Shown here: piece after piece, positions 1-11,487 of the stretch
Layout of the letters: every line of letters begins with the position of its first letter
Position numbering within the stretch: position 1 is the first letter of the stretch
From: Budorcas taxicolor
Taxonomy: Eukaryota > Chordata > Mammalia > Artiodactyla > Bovidae
NCBI RefSeq assembly: GCF_023091745.1
Contig: NC_068920.1
Coordinates: forward strand, 1,860,001 to 1,924,000
Length of the DNA: 64,000 nt
Direction of reading: 5' to 3'
Notes under the pieces: generated by a model
Database searches by the model: none
What the model was told of the DNA's origin: nothing
The model's input: the letters and a program-made list of their open reading frames with translations, nothing else
Made by a program: the position numbers and the translations under genes

Positions 1-103
1 AGTTGCTAGGGGCCCACTCGGGATTCCTCTCCCGTCCATGCCGGGGCCTCAGACCTTGTTTGGAGTCGGGGCCTGACCCTGAGGATTCCTCTCCAGTGAT
101 GCC
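1..103 (+). repeat. Partial satellite monomer (3' end only)
   Basis: This is the last 103 bases before the first anchor, matching the region upstream of the anchor in other monomers (CCCGTCCATGCCGGGGCCT, then GGATTCCTCTCCAGTG). It is cut by the window edge, so the array continues to the left. Confidence 0.9.
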
Positions 104-918
104 ATGGATCTTGGGGAGCTTCTGAGTCTCCCCAGGGGAGTCAGGCCTCGTCTCGTGTGGGGACATGCACGTGCCCTTTCCTCCCGAGCTCCAGCAGTAG
201 TGTCATGCTTCCTGTCACGTGGATCAAGGGATCTGTGGCTTTCCCTCGAGGCTTTCCCTCGAGGCTTTCCCACGAGGCTTTCCCACAGGGCTGTGCCACG
301 TGCCACTTTGGTGTGAGTCGATCCTCGGCATGAAAGACGAGCCGGTATAGGGAAAAGAGGTTCCTCTGGAATGGACTGAGACATCTGGGGGACTCTTGGA
401 ATGGTGGCACGACCCTGGAGTTCCTCTCGCCGTTCCTGTTGAGAGGGCCTCCTCTTGAGTTGCGACGGGAACGCCGGGAACTCTTTCCCGAGGAAGCAGG
501 GAAACGATCCCTCATCTCGATCTACCAGGCGGAAACCAGGCGCCTCTGGATGTGGGCGGGACCCTCGTGTTTCCTCTCGAGTGGAGACGGGTATGTCGGG
601 AACTTCATGATTTGCATCAAGGGTGTGAAAGACCCTTTCGAAGTTCCACAGGTGAGGTGTGATCAGCCTCGAGACAACTCAGCGAAAATGGGCCTCATCT
701 CGCCTGGAGTGGAGAACCACCTGGATTTTCTCGAGTTGCGGCAGGTCTTCCCGAGTTACGACGGGGACCTCACGGACCCGCTCTGGTGGCCTCAGGAAAG
801 GCCAGTCCCAATGCTAGTTGCTAGGGGCCCTCTCGGGATTCCTCTCCCGTCCAATCCGTGGCCTCAGACCTCGTGTGGATTTGGGGCCGGAACCTGAGGA
901 TTCCTCTCCAGTGTTGCC
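104..918 (+). repeat. Monomer 1, class B, 815 bp
   Basis: It has class B diagnostic bases (GGGAACTCTTTCCC; GATCAGCCTCGAGAC) and four 13-bp units. It carries private changes such as GTGGAGAACC in place of GGGGAGAACC near 710. No near-exact copy was seen in the window. Confidence 0.85.
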
Positions 919-1734
919 ATGGATCTTGGGGTGCTTCTGAGTCTCCCCAGGGGACTCAGGCCTCGTCTCCCGTGGGGGCATGCACGTGCGCTTCCCTCCC
1001 GAGCTGCAGCAGTAGGGTCACGCTTCCTGTTACGTGGATCAAGGGATCTGTGGCTTTCCCTCGAGGCTTTCCCTCGAGGCTTTCCCACGAGGCTTTCCCA
1101 CCGGGCTGTGCCAAGTGCCCCCTTTGTGTGAGTCGATCCTCGGTGTGAAAGACGAGCCGGTGAAGGGAAAATAGGTTCCTCTGGAATGGACTGAGACATC
1201 TGGGGGACTCTTGGAATGGTGGCACGACCCTGGAGTTCCTCTCACCGTTCCTGTTGAGAGGGCCTCCTCTTTAAATGCGACGGGAACGCCGGGAATTATT
1301 TCCAGACGAAGCAGGGAAAGGATCCCTCACCTAGAGCTACGAGGCGGAAACGGGGTTCCTCTGGATGTGGGCGGGACCCTCGTGTTTCCTCTCGAGTGGA
1401 GACGGGTATGTCGGGGAACTTCTTGAGTTGCACCAAGGGTGGGAAGGACCCTTTCGACGTTCCAGAGGTGAGGTGTGATTAGCCCCGAAACGCCTCTGCG
1501 GAAATGGGCCTCATCTCGTCTGCAGGGGAGAACCTCCTGGATATTCTCGAGTTGCGGCAGGTCTTCTTGAGTTACGACGGGGACCTCAGGGACCCGCTCT
1601 GGTGGCCTCAGGAAGGGCCAGTCCCCATGCGAGTTGCTAGGGGCCATCTCGGGATTCCTCTCCCGTCGATGCCGGGGCCTAAGACCTTGTGTGGAGTCGG
1701 GGCAGGAACCTGAGGATTCCTCTCCAGTGTTGAC
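919..1734 (+). repeat. Monomer 2, B-to-A transition, 816 bp
   Basis: The first third is class B-like. From about 1290 the class A markers appear (GGGAATTATTTCC, one base off the EcoRI site; GATTAGCCCCGAAACGCC; GTCTGCAGGGGAG). This makes it a chimeric or ancestral intermediate monomer. It has four 13-bp units. Confidence 0.8.
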
Positions 1735-2550
1735 ATGGATTTTGGGGTGCCTCTGAGTCTCCCCAGGGGAGTCAGGCCTCGTCTCGGGTGGGGGCATGCA
1801 CGTGCACTTTCCTCCCGAGCTTCAGCAGTAGGGTCACGCTTCCTGTCACGTGGATCAAGGGATCTGTGGCTTTCCCTCGAGGCTTTCCCTCGAGGCTTTC
1901 CCACGAGGCTTTCCCACAGGGCTGTGCGAAGTGCGACCTTGGTGTGAGTCGATCCTCGGCGTGAAAGACGAGCCAGTGAAGGGAAAAGAGGTTCCTCTGG
2001 AATGGACTGAGACATATGGGGGACTCTTGGAATGGTGGCACGACCCTGGAGTTCCTCTCGCCGTTCCTGTTGAGAGGGCCTCCTCTTGAGATGCGACCGG
2101 AACGCCGGGAATTCTTTCCCGACGTAGCAGGGAAAGGATCCGTCACCTCGAGCTACGAGGCGGAAACGGGGCTCCTCTGGATGTGGGCGGGACCCTCGTG
2201 TTTCCTCTCGAGTAGAGAAAGGTATGTCGGGGAACTTCTTGAGTTGCACCAAGGGTGTGAAGGACCCTTTCGACGTTTCAGAGGTGAGGTGTGGTTAGCC
2301 CCAAGAAGCCTCTGCGGAAATGGGCCTCATCTCGCCTGCAGGGGAGAACCTCCTGAATATTCTCGAGTTGCGGCAGGTCTTCTCGAGTTACGACGGAGCC
2401 CTCAGGGACCCGCTCTGGTGGCCTCAGGAAGGGCCAGACCCCATGTGAATTGCTAGGGGCCAACTCGGAATTCCTCTCCCGTCGATGCCGGGGCCTAAGA
2501 CCTTGTGTGGAGTCGGGGCCGGAAACTGAGGTTTCCTCTCCAATGTTGAC
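1735..2550 (+). repeat. Monomer 3, class A, 816 bp
   Basis: EcoRI sites are at 2109 (class-defining) and 2468 (private, from GGGATTCC to GGAATTCC). It has four 13-bp units. GATTAGCCCCGAG is altered to GTTAGCCCCAAG. Confidence 0.85.
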
Positions 2551-3365
2551 ATTGATTTTGGGGTGCCTCTGAGCCTCCCCAGGGGAGTCAGACCTCGTCT
2601 CGTGTGGGGGCATGCACGTGCGCTTTCCTCCCGAGCTGCAGCAGTAGGGTCACGCTTCCTGTCACGTCGATCAAGGGATCTGTGGCTTTCCCTCGAGGCT
2701 TTCCCTCGAGGTTTTCCCACGAGGCTTTCCCACAGGGCTGTGCCTAGTGCCACCTTGGTGTGAGTCGATCCTCGGCGTGAAAGACGAGCCGGTGAAGGGA
2801 AAAGAGGTTCCTCTGGAATGGACTGAGATATCTGGGGGACTCTTGGAACGGTGGCACGACCCTGGAGTTCCTCTCGCCGTTCCTGTTGAGAGGGCCTCCT
2901 CTTGAGTTGCGACGGGAACGCCGGGAATTCTTTCCCGACGATGCAGGGAAAGGATCCCTCACCTCGAGCTACGAGGCGGAAACGGGGCTCCTCTGGATGT
3001 GGGCGGGACCCTCGTGTTTCCTCTCGAGTAGAGAAAGGTATGTCGGGGAACTTCTTGAGTTGCCCCAAGGGTGGGAAGGACCCTTTCGACGTTCCAGAGG
3101 TGAGGTGTGATTAGCCCCGAGAAGCCCCTGCGGAAATGGGCCTCATCTCGCCTGGAGGGGAGAACCTCCTGGATATTCTCGAGTTGCGGCAGGTCTTCTC
3201 GAGTTACGACGGGACCTCAGGAACACGCTCTGGTGGCCTCAGGAAGGGCCAGTCCCCATGCGAGTTGCTAGGGGCCATCTCGGGATTCCTCTCCCATCGA
3301 TGCTGGGGCCTAAGACCTTGTGTGGAGTCGGGGCCGGAACCTGAGGATTCCTCTCCAGTGTTGAC
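2551..3365 (+). repeat. Monomer 4, class A, 815 bp
   Basis: The EcoRI site is at 2925. The anchor is altered to ATTGATTTTGGGG. It has the class B form CGCCTGGAGGGGAG near 3150 inside an otherwise class A context, a possible small conversion tract. It shares the variant CAGGAACACGCTC with monomers 6 and 7, and has four 13-bp units. Confidence 0.85.
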
Positions 3366-4179
3366 ATGGATCTTGGGGTGCCTCTGAGTCTCCCCAGGGG
3401 AGTCAGGCCTCGTCTCGAGTGGGGGCATGCACGTGCGCTTCCCTCCCGAGCTGCAGCAGTAGGGTCACTCTTCCTGTCACGTGGATCAAGGAATCTGTGG
3501 CATTCCCTCGAGGCTTTCCCTCGAGGCTTTCCCACGAGGCTTTCCCACAGGGCTGTGCCAAGTGCTACCTTGGTGTGAGTCGATCCTCGGCGTGAAAGAC
3601 GAGCCGGTGAAGGGAAAAGAGGTTCCTCTGGAGTGGACTGAGACATCTGGGGGACTCTTGGAATGGTGGCACGACCCTGGAGTTCCTCTCGCCGTTCCTG
3701 TTGAGAGGGCCTCCTCTTGAGATGCGACGGGAACGCCGGGAATTCTTTCCCGACGAAGCAGGGAAAGGATCCCTCATCTCGAGCTACGAGGCGGAAACGG
3801 GGCTCCTCTGAATGTGGGCGGGACCCTCGTGTTTCCTCTCGAGTGGAGACGGGTATGTCGGGGAAATTCTTGAGTTGCACCAAGGGTGGGAAGGACCCTT
3901 TCGACGTTCCACAGGTGAGGTGTGATTAACCCCGAGAAGCCTCTGCTGAAATGGGCCTCCTCTCGCCTGCAGGGGAGAACCTCCTGGATATTCTCGAGTT
4001 GCGGCAGGTCTTCTCGAGTTACGACGGGGACCTCAGGGACCCGCTCGTGGCCTCAGGAAGGACCAGAACCCATGTGAGTTGCTAGGGTCCATCTCGGGAT
4101 TCCTCTCCAGTCGATACCGGTTCCTAAGACCTTGTATGGAGTCGGGGCCGGAACCTGAGGATTCCTCTCCAATGTTGAC
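3366..4179 (+). repeat. Monomer 5, class A, 814 bp
   Basis: The EcoRI site is at 3740. It has a small private deletion where CCCGCTCTGGTGGCC becomes CCCGCTCGTGGCC near 4043. It has four 13-bp units and closely resembles monomers 7 and 8 (for example GATCAAGGAATCTGTGGCAT). Confidence 0.85.
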
Positions 4180-4994
4180 ATTCATTTTGGGGTACCTCTG
4201 AGTCTCCCCAGGGGAGTCAGGCCTCGTCTTGATCGGGGGCATGCACGTGCGCTTCCCTCCCGAGCTGCAGTAGTAGGGTCACGCTTCCTGTCACGTGGAT
4301 CAAGGGATCTGTGGCTTTCCCTCGAGGCTTTCCCTCGAGGCTTTCCCACGAGGCTTTCCCAAAGGGCTGTGCCAAGTGCCACCTTGGTGTGAGTCGATCC
4401 TCGGCGTGAAAGACGAGCCGGTGAAGGGAAAAGAGGTTCCTCTGGAATGGACTGAGACATCTGGGGGACTCTTGGAACGGTGGCACGACCCTGGAGTTCC
4501 TCTCGCCGTTCCTGTTGAGAGGGCCTCCTCTTGAGATGCGACGGGAACGCCGGGAATTCTTTCCCGACGAAGCAGGGAAAGGATCCCTCACCTCGAGCTA
4601 CGAGGCGGAAACGGGGCTCCTCTGGAAATGGGCGGGACCCTCGTGTTTCCTCTCGAGTGGAGACGGGTATGTCGGGGAACTTCTTGAGTTGCACCAAGGG
4701 TGGGAAGGACCCTTTCGACGTTCCAGAGGTGAGGTGTGATTAGCCCCGAGAAGCCTCTGCGGAAATGGGCCTCATCTCGCCTGCAGGGGAGAACCTCCTG
4801 GATATTCTCGAGTTGCGGCAGGTCTTCTCGAGTTACGACGGGGACCTCAGGAACACGCTCTGGTGGCCTCAGGAAGGGCCAGTCCCCATGCGAGTTGCTA
4901 GGGGCCATCTCGGGATTCCTCTCCCATCGATGCTGGGGCCTAAGACCTGTGTGGAGTCGGGGCCGGAACCTGAGGATTCCTCTGCAGTGTTGAC
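4180..4994 (+). repeat. Monomer 6, class A, 815 bp
   Basis: The anchor reads ATTCATTTTGGGG. The EcoRI site is at 4554. Near 4231 it has CTTGATCGGGGGC, a variant seen again in subtype p far to the right (51990s, 63350s). It has four 13-bp units. Confidence 0.85.
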
Positions 4995-5810
4995 ATGGAT
5001 CTTGGGGTGCCTCTGAGTTTCCCCAGGGGAGTCAGGCTTCGTCTCGAGTGGAGGCATGCACGTGCGCTTCCCTCCCGAGCTGCAGCAGTAGGGTCACGCT
5101 TCCTGTCACGTGGATCAAGGAATCTGTGGCATTCCCTCGAGGCTTTCCCTCGAGGCTTTCCCACGAGGCTTTCCCACAGGGCTGTGCCAAGTGCTACCTT
5201 GGTGTGAGTCGATCCTCGGCGTGAAAGACGAGCCAGTGAAGGGAGAAGAGGTTCCTCTGGAATGGACTGAGACATCTGGGGGACTCTTGGAATGGTGGCA
5301 CGACCCTGGAGTTCCTCTCGCCGTTCCTGTTGAGAGGGCCTCCTCTTGAGATGCGACGGGAACGCCGGGAATTCTTTCCCGACGAAGCAGGGAAAGGATC
5401 CCTCACCTCGAGCTACGAGGCGGAAACAGGGCTCCTCTGGATGTGGGCGGGACCCTCGTGTTTCCTCTCGAGTGGAGACGGGTATGTCGGGGAACTTCTT
5501 GAGTTGCACCAAGGGTGGGAAGGACCCTTTCGACGTTCCAGAGGTGAGGTGTGATTAGCCCCGAGAAGCCTCTGCGGAAATGGGCCTCATCTCGCCTGCA
5601 GGGGAGAACCTCCTGGATATTCTCGAGTTGCGGCAAGTCTTCTCGAGTTACGACGGGGACCTCAGGAACACGCTCTGGTGGCCTCAGGAAGGGCCAGTCC
5701 CCATGCGAGTTGCTAGGGGCCATCTCGGGATTCCTCTCCCATAGATGCTGGGGCCTAAGACCTTGTGTGGAGTCGGGGCCTGAACCTGAGGATTCCTCTC
5801 CAGTGTTGAC
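4995..5810 (+). repeat. Monomer 7, class A, 816 bp
   Basis: The EcoRI site is at 5369. It is nearly the same as monomer 5 in the first half and monomer 6 in the second half, which suggests local unequal exchange within the A block. It has four 13-bp units. Confidence 0.85.
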
Positions 5811-6638
5811 ATGGATCTTGGGGTGCCTCTGAGTCTCCCCAGGGGAGTCAGGCCTCGTCTCGAGTGGGGGCATGCACGTGCGCTTCCCTCCCGAGCTGCA
5901 GCAGTAGGGTCACGCTTCCTGTCACGTGGATCAAGGAATCTGTGGCATTCCCTCGAGGCTTTCCCTCGAGGCTTTCCCTCGAGGCTTTCCCACGAGTCTT
6001 TCCAACAGGGCTGTGCCAAGTGCCACCTTGGTGTGAGTCGATCCTCGGCGTGAAAAAAGAGCCGATGAAGGGAAAAGTGGTTCCTCTGGATTGGACTGAG
6101 ACATCTGGGGGACTCTTGGAATGGTGGCACGACCCTGGAGTTCCGCTCGCCGTTCCTGTTGAGAGGGCCTCCTCTTGAGATGCGACGGGAACGCCGGGAT
6201 TTCTTTACCGACGAAGCACAGAAAGTATTCCTCACCTTGAGCTACTAGGCGGAAACGGGGCTCCTCTGGATTTGGGCGGGACCCTCGTGTTTCCTCTTGA
6301 GGGGAGACGGGTATGTCGGGGAACTTCTTGACTTGCACCAAGGGTGTGAAGGACCCTTTCGACGTTCCAGAGGTGAGGTGTGATTAGCCCTGAGAAGCCT
6401 CTGCGGAAATGGGCCTCCTCTCGCCTGCAGGGGAGAACCTCCTGGATTTTCTCGAGTTGCGGCAGGTCTTCTCGAATTACGACGGGGACCTCAGGGAGCC
6501 GCTCTGGTGGCCTCAGGAAGGGCCAGACCCCATGCGAGTTGCAAGGTGCCATCTCGGGATTCCTCTCCCGTCGATGCCGGGCCTAAGACCTTGTGTGGAG
6601 TCGGGGCCGGAACCTGAGGATTCTTCTCCAGTGTTACC
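5811..6638 (+). repeat. Monomer 8, class A, longest monomer, 828 bp
   Basis: The extra length comes from a fifth 13-bp unit at 5944-6007. The EcoRI position is mutated to GGGATTTC near 6199. Its end carries the switch back toward class B (CTGGATTTTCTCG at about 6442). Confidence 0.85.
5944..6007 (+). repeat. 13-bp minisatellite, five copies
   Basis: Five successive units of GGCTTTCCCTCGA-type sequence lie here; the first reads GGCATTCCCTCGA and the last is degenerate (GTCTTTCCAACA). This is the only five-copy case in the window and it explains the 828 bp monomer. Confidence 0.9.
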
Positions 6639-7454
6639 ATGGATCTTTGGGTGCTTCTGAGTCTCCCCAGGGGAGTCAGGCCTCGTCTCGAGTGGGGGCA
6701 TGCACGTGCGATTTCCTCCCCAGCTAGAACAGTAGTGTCACGCTCCCTGTCACGTGGATCAAGGGATCTGTGGCTTTCCCTCCAGGCTTTTCCTCGAGGC
6801 TTTCCCACGAGGCTTTCCCACAGGGCTGTGCCACGTGCCACCTTGGTGTGAGTCGATCCTCGGCGTGAAAGACGAGCCGGTGAAGGGAAAAGAGGTTCCT
6901 CTGCAATGGACTGAGACATCTTGGGGACTCTTTGAATGGTGGCGCGACCCTGGAGTTCCTCTCCCCGTTCCTGTTGAGAGGGCCTCTTCTTGAGTTGCGA
7001 CGGAAACGCCGGGAACTCTTTCCCTAAGAAGCAGAGAAAGGATCCCTCATCTCGAGCTACGAGGCAGAAACGGGGCTCCTCTGTATGTGGGCGGGTCCCT
7101 CGTGTTTCCTCTCGAGTGGAGACGGGTATGTCAGGGAATTTCTTGATTTGCACCAAGGGTGTGAAGGACCCTTTCGAAGTTCCAGAGGTGAGGTGTGATC
7201 AGCCGCGAGTCGCCTCAGTGGAAATGGGCCTCATCTCGCCTGGAGGGGAGAACCTCCTGGATTTTCTCGAGTTGCGGCAGGTCTTCTCGAGTTACGACGG
7301 GGACCTCAGGGACCCGCTCTGGTGGCCTCAGGAAAGGCCAGTCCCCATGCGAGTTGCTAGGGGCCATCTCGAGATTCCTCTCCCGTCCATGCCGGAGCCT
7401 AAGACCTTGTGTGGAGTCGGGGCCGGAACCTGAGGATTCCTCTCCAGTGTTGCC
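6639..7454 (+). repeat. Monomer 9, class B, 816 bp
   Basis: This is the first monomer after the class A block. It has private changes in the CCCCAGCTAGAACAG segment near 6719, where most monomers read CCCGAGCTGCAGCAG, so the PstI site is lost. It has four 13-bp units. Confidence 0.85.
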
Positions 7455-8241
7455 ATGGATTTGGGGTGCTTCTGAATTTACTCAGGGGAGTCAGGCCTCG
7501 TCTCGAGTGGCGGCATGCACGTGTGCTGTCCTCGCTTGCTGCAGCAGTAGTGTCACGCTTCCTGTCACGTGGATCAAGGGATCTGTGGCTTTCCCTCGAG
7601 GCTTTCCCACAGGGCTCTTCCACGTGCTACCTTGGTGTGAGTCGATCCTCGGCGTGAAAGATGGACCGTGAAGGGAAAAGAGGTTCCTATGGAATGCACT
7701 GAGACATCTGGGGGCCTCTTGGAATGGTGGCACGACCCTGGAGTTCCTGTTGCCATTCCTGTTGAGAGGGCCTCCTCTTGAGATGCGACAGGAACGCTGG
7801 AAATCTTTCCCGACGAACCAGGGAAAGGATCCCTCATCTCGAGCTACGAGGCGGAAACGGGGCTCCTCTGGATGTGGTCGGGACCCTCGTGATTCCTGAC
7901 GAGTGGAGACGGGCATGTCGGGGAAATTCTTGATTTGCACCAAGGGTGTGAAGGGCCCTTTCGAAGTTCCAGAGCTGAGGTGTGATAGGCCTAGAGACGT
8001 CTCAGCGGAAATGGGCCTCATCTCGCCCGGGGGGGAGAACCTCCTGGATTTTCTCGAGTTGCAGAACGTCTTCTCGAGTTACGACGGGGACCTCAGGGAC
8101 CCGCTCTGGTGGCCTCAGGATAGGCCAGTCCCCATGCGAGATCTTACGGGCCCTCTCGGGATTACTCTCTCGTCCATGCCGGGGCCTAAGATCTTGTGTG
8201 GATTCGGGGCCGGAACCTGCGGATTCCTCTCCATTGTTGCC
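7455..8241 (+). repeat. Monomer 10, short clade, 787 bp (shortest)
   Basis: It has only two 13-bp units and the linked variant GTGTGCTGTCCTCGCT in place of GTGCGCTTTCCTCCCG. Three further bases are lost elsewhere. It is the leftmost and most diverged member of the short clade. Confidence 0.85.
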
Positions 8242-9057
8242 ATGGAACTTGGGGTGCTTCTGAGTCTCCCCAGGGGAGTCAGGCCTCGTCTCGAGTGGGG
8301 GCATGCACGTGCGCTTTCCTCCCGAGATGCAGCAGTAGTGTCACTCTTCCTGTCACGTGGATCAAGGGATCTGTGGCTTTCCCTCGAGGCTCTCCCTCGA
8401 GGCTTTCCCACGAGGCTTTCCCACAGGGCTGTGCCACGTGCCACCTTGGTATGAGTCGATCCTCGGCGTGAAAGACGAGCCGGTGAAGGGAAAAGAGGTT
8501 CCTCTGGAATGGACTGAGACATCTGGGGGGCTCTTGCCATGGTGGCACGACCCTGGAGTTCCTCTGGCCATTCCTCTTGAGAGGGCCTCCTCTTGAGATG
8601 CGACGAGAACGCCGGGAACTCTATCCCAACGAAGCAGGGAAAGGATCCCTCATCTTGAGCTACGAGGCGGAAATGGGGCTCCTCTGGATGAGGGCGGGAC
8701 CCTCGTGTTTCCTCTCGAGTGGAGACGGGTATGTCGGGGAACTTCTTGATTTGCACCAAGGGTGTGAAGGTCCCTTTCTAAGTTCCAGAGGTGAGGTGTG
8801 ATCAGCCTCGAGACGCCATAGCAGAAATGGGCCTCATCTCGCCTGGAGGGGAGAACCTCCTGGATTTTCTCGAGTTTCAGCAGGTCTTCTCGAGTTCCGA
8901 CGGGGACCTCAGGGACCCGCTCTGGTGGCCTCAGGAAAGGCCAGTCCCCATGCGAGTTGCTAGGGGCCCTCTCGGGATTCCTCTCCCGTCGATGCGGGGG
9001 CCTAAGACCTTGTGTGGAGTTGGGGCCGGAACCTGAGGATTACTCTCCAGTGTTGCC
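8242..9057 (+). repeat. Monomer 11, class B, 816 bp
   Basis: It has four 13-bp units, the second altered to GGCTCTCCCTCGA. It has CCCGAGATGCAGCAG in place of CCCGAGCTGCAGCAG, a variant shared with subtype m on the right. Confidence 0.85.
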
Positions 9058-9870
9058 ATGGACCTTGGGGCGCTTTTGAGTCTCCCCAGGAGAGTCAGGG
9101 ATCGTCTCGAGTGGGGGCATGCACGTGCGCTTTCCTCCCGAGCTGCAGCAGTAGTGTCACGCTACCTGTCACGTGGATCAAGGAATCTGTGGCTTTCCCT
9201 CGAGGCTGTCCCTCGAGGCTTTCCCAAGAGGCTTTCCCACAGGGCTGTTCCACGTGCCACCTAGGTGTGAGTCGATCCTCGGCGTGAAAGACTAACCGGT
9301 GAAGGGAAAAGAGGTTCCTCTGGAATGGACTGAGACATCTGGGGGACTCTTGGAATGGTGGCACGACCCTGGAGTTCCTCTCGCCGTTCCTGTTGAGAGG
9401 GCCTCCTCTTGAGATGCGACGGGAACGCCGGGAACTCTTGCCCGACGAAGCAGGGAAAGGATCCCTCATCTCGAGCTACGAGGCGGAAACGGGGCGCCTC
9501 TGGATGTGGGCGGGACCCTCGTGTTTCCTCTCGAGTGGAGACGGGTATGTCAGGGAACTTCTTGATTTGCGAAAGGGTGTGAAGGACCCTTTCGAAGTTC
9601 CAGAGGTGAGGTGTGATCAGCCTCGAACACCTCATCGGAAATGGGCCTCATCTCGCCTGGAGGGGAGAACCTCCTGGATTTTCTCGAGTTGCGGCAGGTC
9701 TTCTCGAGTTACGACGGGGACCTCAGGGACCCGCTCTGGTGGCCGCAGGAAAGGCCAGTACGCATGCGAGTTGCTAGGGGCCATCTCGGGATTCCTCTGC
9801 CGTCCATGGGGGGCCTAAGTCCTTGTGTGGACTCTGGGCCGGAACCTGAGGATTCCTCTCCAGTGTTGCC
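9058..9870 (+). repeat. Monomer 12, class B, 813 bp
   Basis: It has four 13-bp units, the second GGCTGTCCCTCGA as in subtypes a and c. A 3-bp loss lies near 9570 in the segment that usually reads GATTTGCACCAAGGG. Confidence 0.85.
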
Positions 9871-10673
9871 ATGTATCTTGGGGTACTTCTGAGTCTCCCC
9901 ACGGGACTCAGGCCTCGTCTCATGTGGGGGCAAGCACGTGTGCTTTCCTCCCGAGCTGCAGAACTTCTGTCATGCTTCCTGTCACGTGGATCAAGGGATC
10001 TGTGGCTTTCCCTCGAGGCTTTCCCACGAGGCTTTCCCACAGGGCTGTGCCAAGTACCACCTTGGTGTGAGTCGATCCTCGGTGTGAAAGGCGGGCCGGT
10101 GAACGGAAAAGAGGTTCCTCTGGAATGAACTGAGACATCTGGGGGACTCTTGGAATGGTGGCACGACCCTGGAGTTCCTCTCGCCGTTCCTGTTGAGAGG
10201 GCCTCCTCTTGAGATGCGACGGGAAGGCCGGGAACTCTTTCCCAACGAAGCAGGGAAAGGATCCCTCATCTCGAGCTACTAGGCGGAAACAGGTCTCCTC
10301 TGTATGTGGGCGGGACCCGCGTGTTTCCTCTCGAGTGGAGACGGGTATGTCGGGAAAATTCTTGATTTGCACCAATGGTGTGATGGACCCTTTCGAACTT
10401 CCAGCGGTGAGGTGTGATTAGCCTCGAGATGCCTCAGCGAAAATGGGCCTCATCTCGCCTGGAGGGGAGAACCTCCTGGATTTTCTCCAGTTGCGGCAGG
10501 TCTTCTCGAGTTACGACGGGGACCTCAGGGACCCGCTCTGGTGGCCTCAGGAAAGGCCAGTCCCCGTGCGAGTTGCTAGGGGCCCTCTCGGTATTCCTCT
10601 CCCGTCCATGCCAGGGCCTCAGACCTTGTGTGGAGTCGGAGCCAGAACCTGAGGATTCCTCTCGAGTCTTGCC
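9871..10673 (+). repeat. Monomer 13, class B, 803 bp
   Basis: It has three 13-bp units, which accounts for the 13-bp shortfall. The anchor reads ATGTATCTTGGGG. CTGCAGAACTTCTG near 9956 replaces CTGCAGCAGTAGTG. It is the last monomer of the diverged section. Confidence 0.85.
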
Positions 10674-11487
10674 ATGGATCTTGGGGTGCTTCTGAGTCCC
10701 CCCGGGGGAGTCAGGCCTCGTCTCGAAGGGGGCATGCACGTGCGCTTTCCTCCCAAGCTGCAGCAGTAGTGTCACGCTTCCTGTTACGTGGATCAAGGGA
10801 TCTGTGGCTTTCCCTCGAGGCTGTCCCTCGAGGCTTTCCCACGAGGCTTTCCCTCAGGGCTGTGCCACGTGCCACCTTGGTGTGAGTCGATCCTCGGCGT
10901 GAAAGACGAGCCGGTGAAGGGAAAAGAGGTTCCTCTGGAATGGACTGAGACATCTGGGGGACTCTTGGAATGGTGGCACGACCCTGGAGTTCCTCTCGCC
11001 GTTCCTGTTGAGAGGGCCTCCTCTTGACATGCGACGGGAACGCCGGGAACTCTTTCCGACGAAGAAGGGAAAGGATCCCTCATCTCGAGCTACGAGGCGG
11101 AAACGGGGCTCCTCTGGATGTGGGCGCGACCCTCGTGTTTCCTCTCGAGTGGAGACGGGAATGTCGGGGAACTTCTTGATTTGCACCAAGGATGTGAAGG
11201 ACCCTTTCGAAGTTCCAGAGGTTAGGTGTGATCAGCCTCGAGACGCCTCAGCGGAAATGGGCCTCATCTCGCCTGGAGGGGAGAACCTCCTGGATTTTCT
11301 CGAGTTGCGGCAGGTCTTCTCGAGTTACGCTGGGGACCTCAGGGACCCACTCTGGTGGCCTCAGGAAAGGCCAGTCCCCATGCGAGTTGCTAGGAGCCAT
11401 CTCGGGATTCCTCTCCCGTCCATGCCGGAGCCTAAGACCTTGTGTGGAGTCGGGGCCGTAACCTGAGGATTCTTCTGCAGTGTTGAC
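10674..11487 (+). repeat. Monomer 14, subtype c-like, 814 bp
   Basis: It shares GAGTCCCCCCGGGGGAGTC and CTCGAAGGGGGCATGC with monomer 18 but differs at several bases. It has four 13-bp units. Confidence 0.8.

Larger units (their letters stand above)
919..6638 (+). repeat. Class A monomer block (monomers 2-8)
   Basis: Class A is marked by GGGAATTCTTTCCC (class B has GGGAACTCTTTCCC), by GATTAGCCCCGAGAAGCC in place of GATCAGCCTCGAGACGCC, by CGCCTGCAGGGGAG in place of CGCCTGGAGGGGAG, and by CTGGATATTCTCG in place of CTGGATTTTCTCG. The switch into A lies in monomer 2 between about 1140 and 1290. The switch back to B lies near the end of monomer 8, between about 6420 and 6640. EcoRI sites at 2109, 2925, 3740, 4554 and 5369 give a ladder of 814-816 bp. 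An extra site is at 2468. Monomer 4 carries the class B form of the CTGCAG position, so the class is not perfectly homogeneous. Confidence 0.8.
104..10673 (+). repeat. Diverged section without higher-order order (monomers 1-13)
   Basis: Thirteen monomers differ from each other at many positions, and I could find no multi-monomer block here that recurs as a near-exact copy elsewhere in the window. Similarity inside is greatest between near neighbours in the class A part. Sections of this kind commonly border homogenised HOR cores. Whether this is a true array edge cannot be told from the window. Confidence 0.75.
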
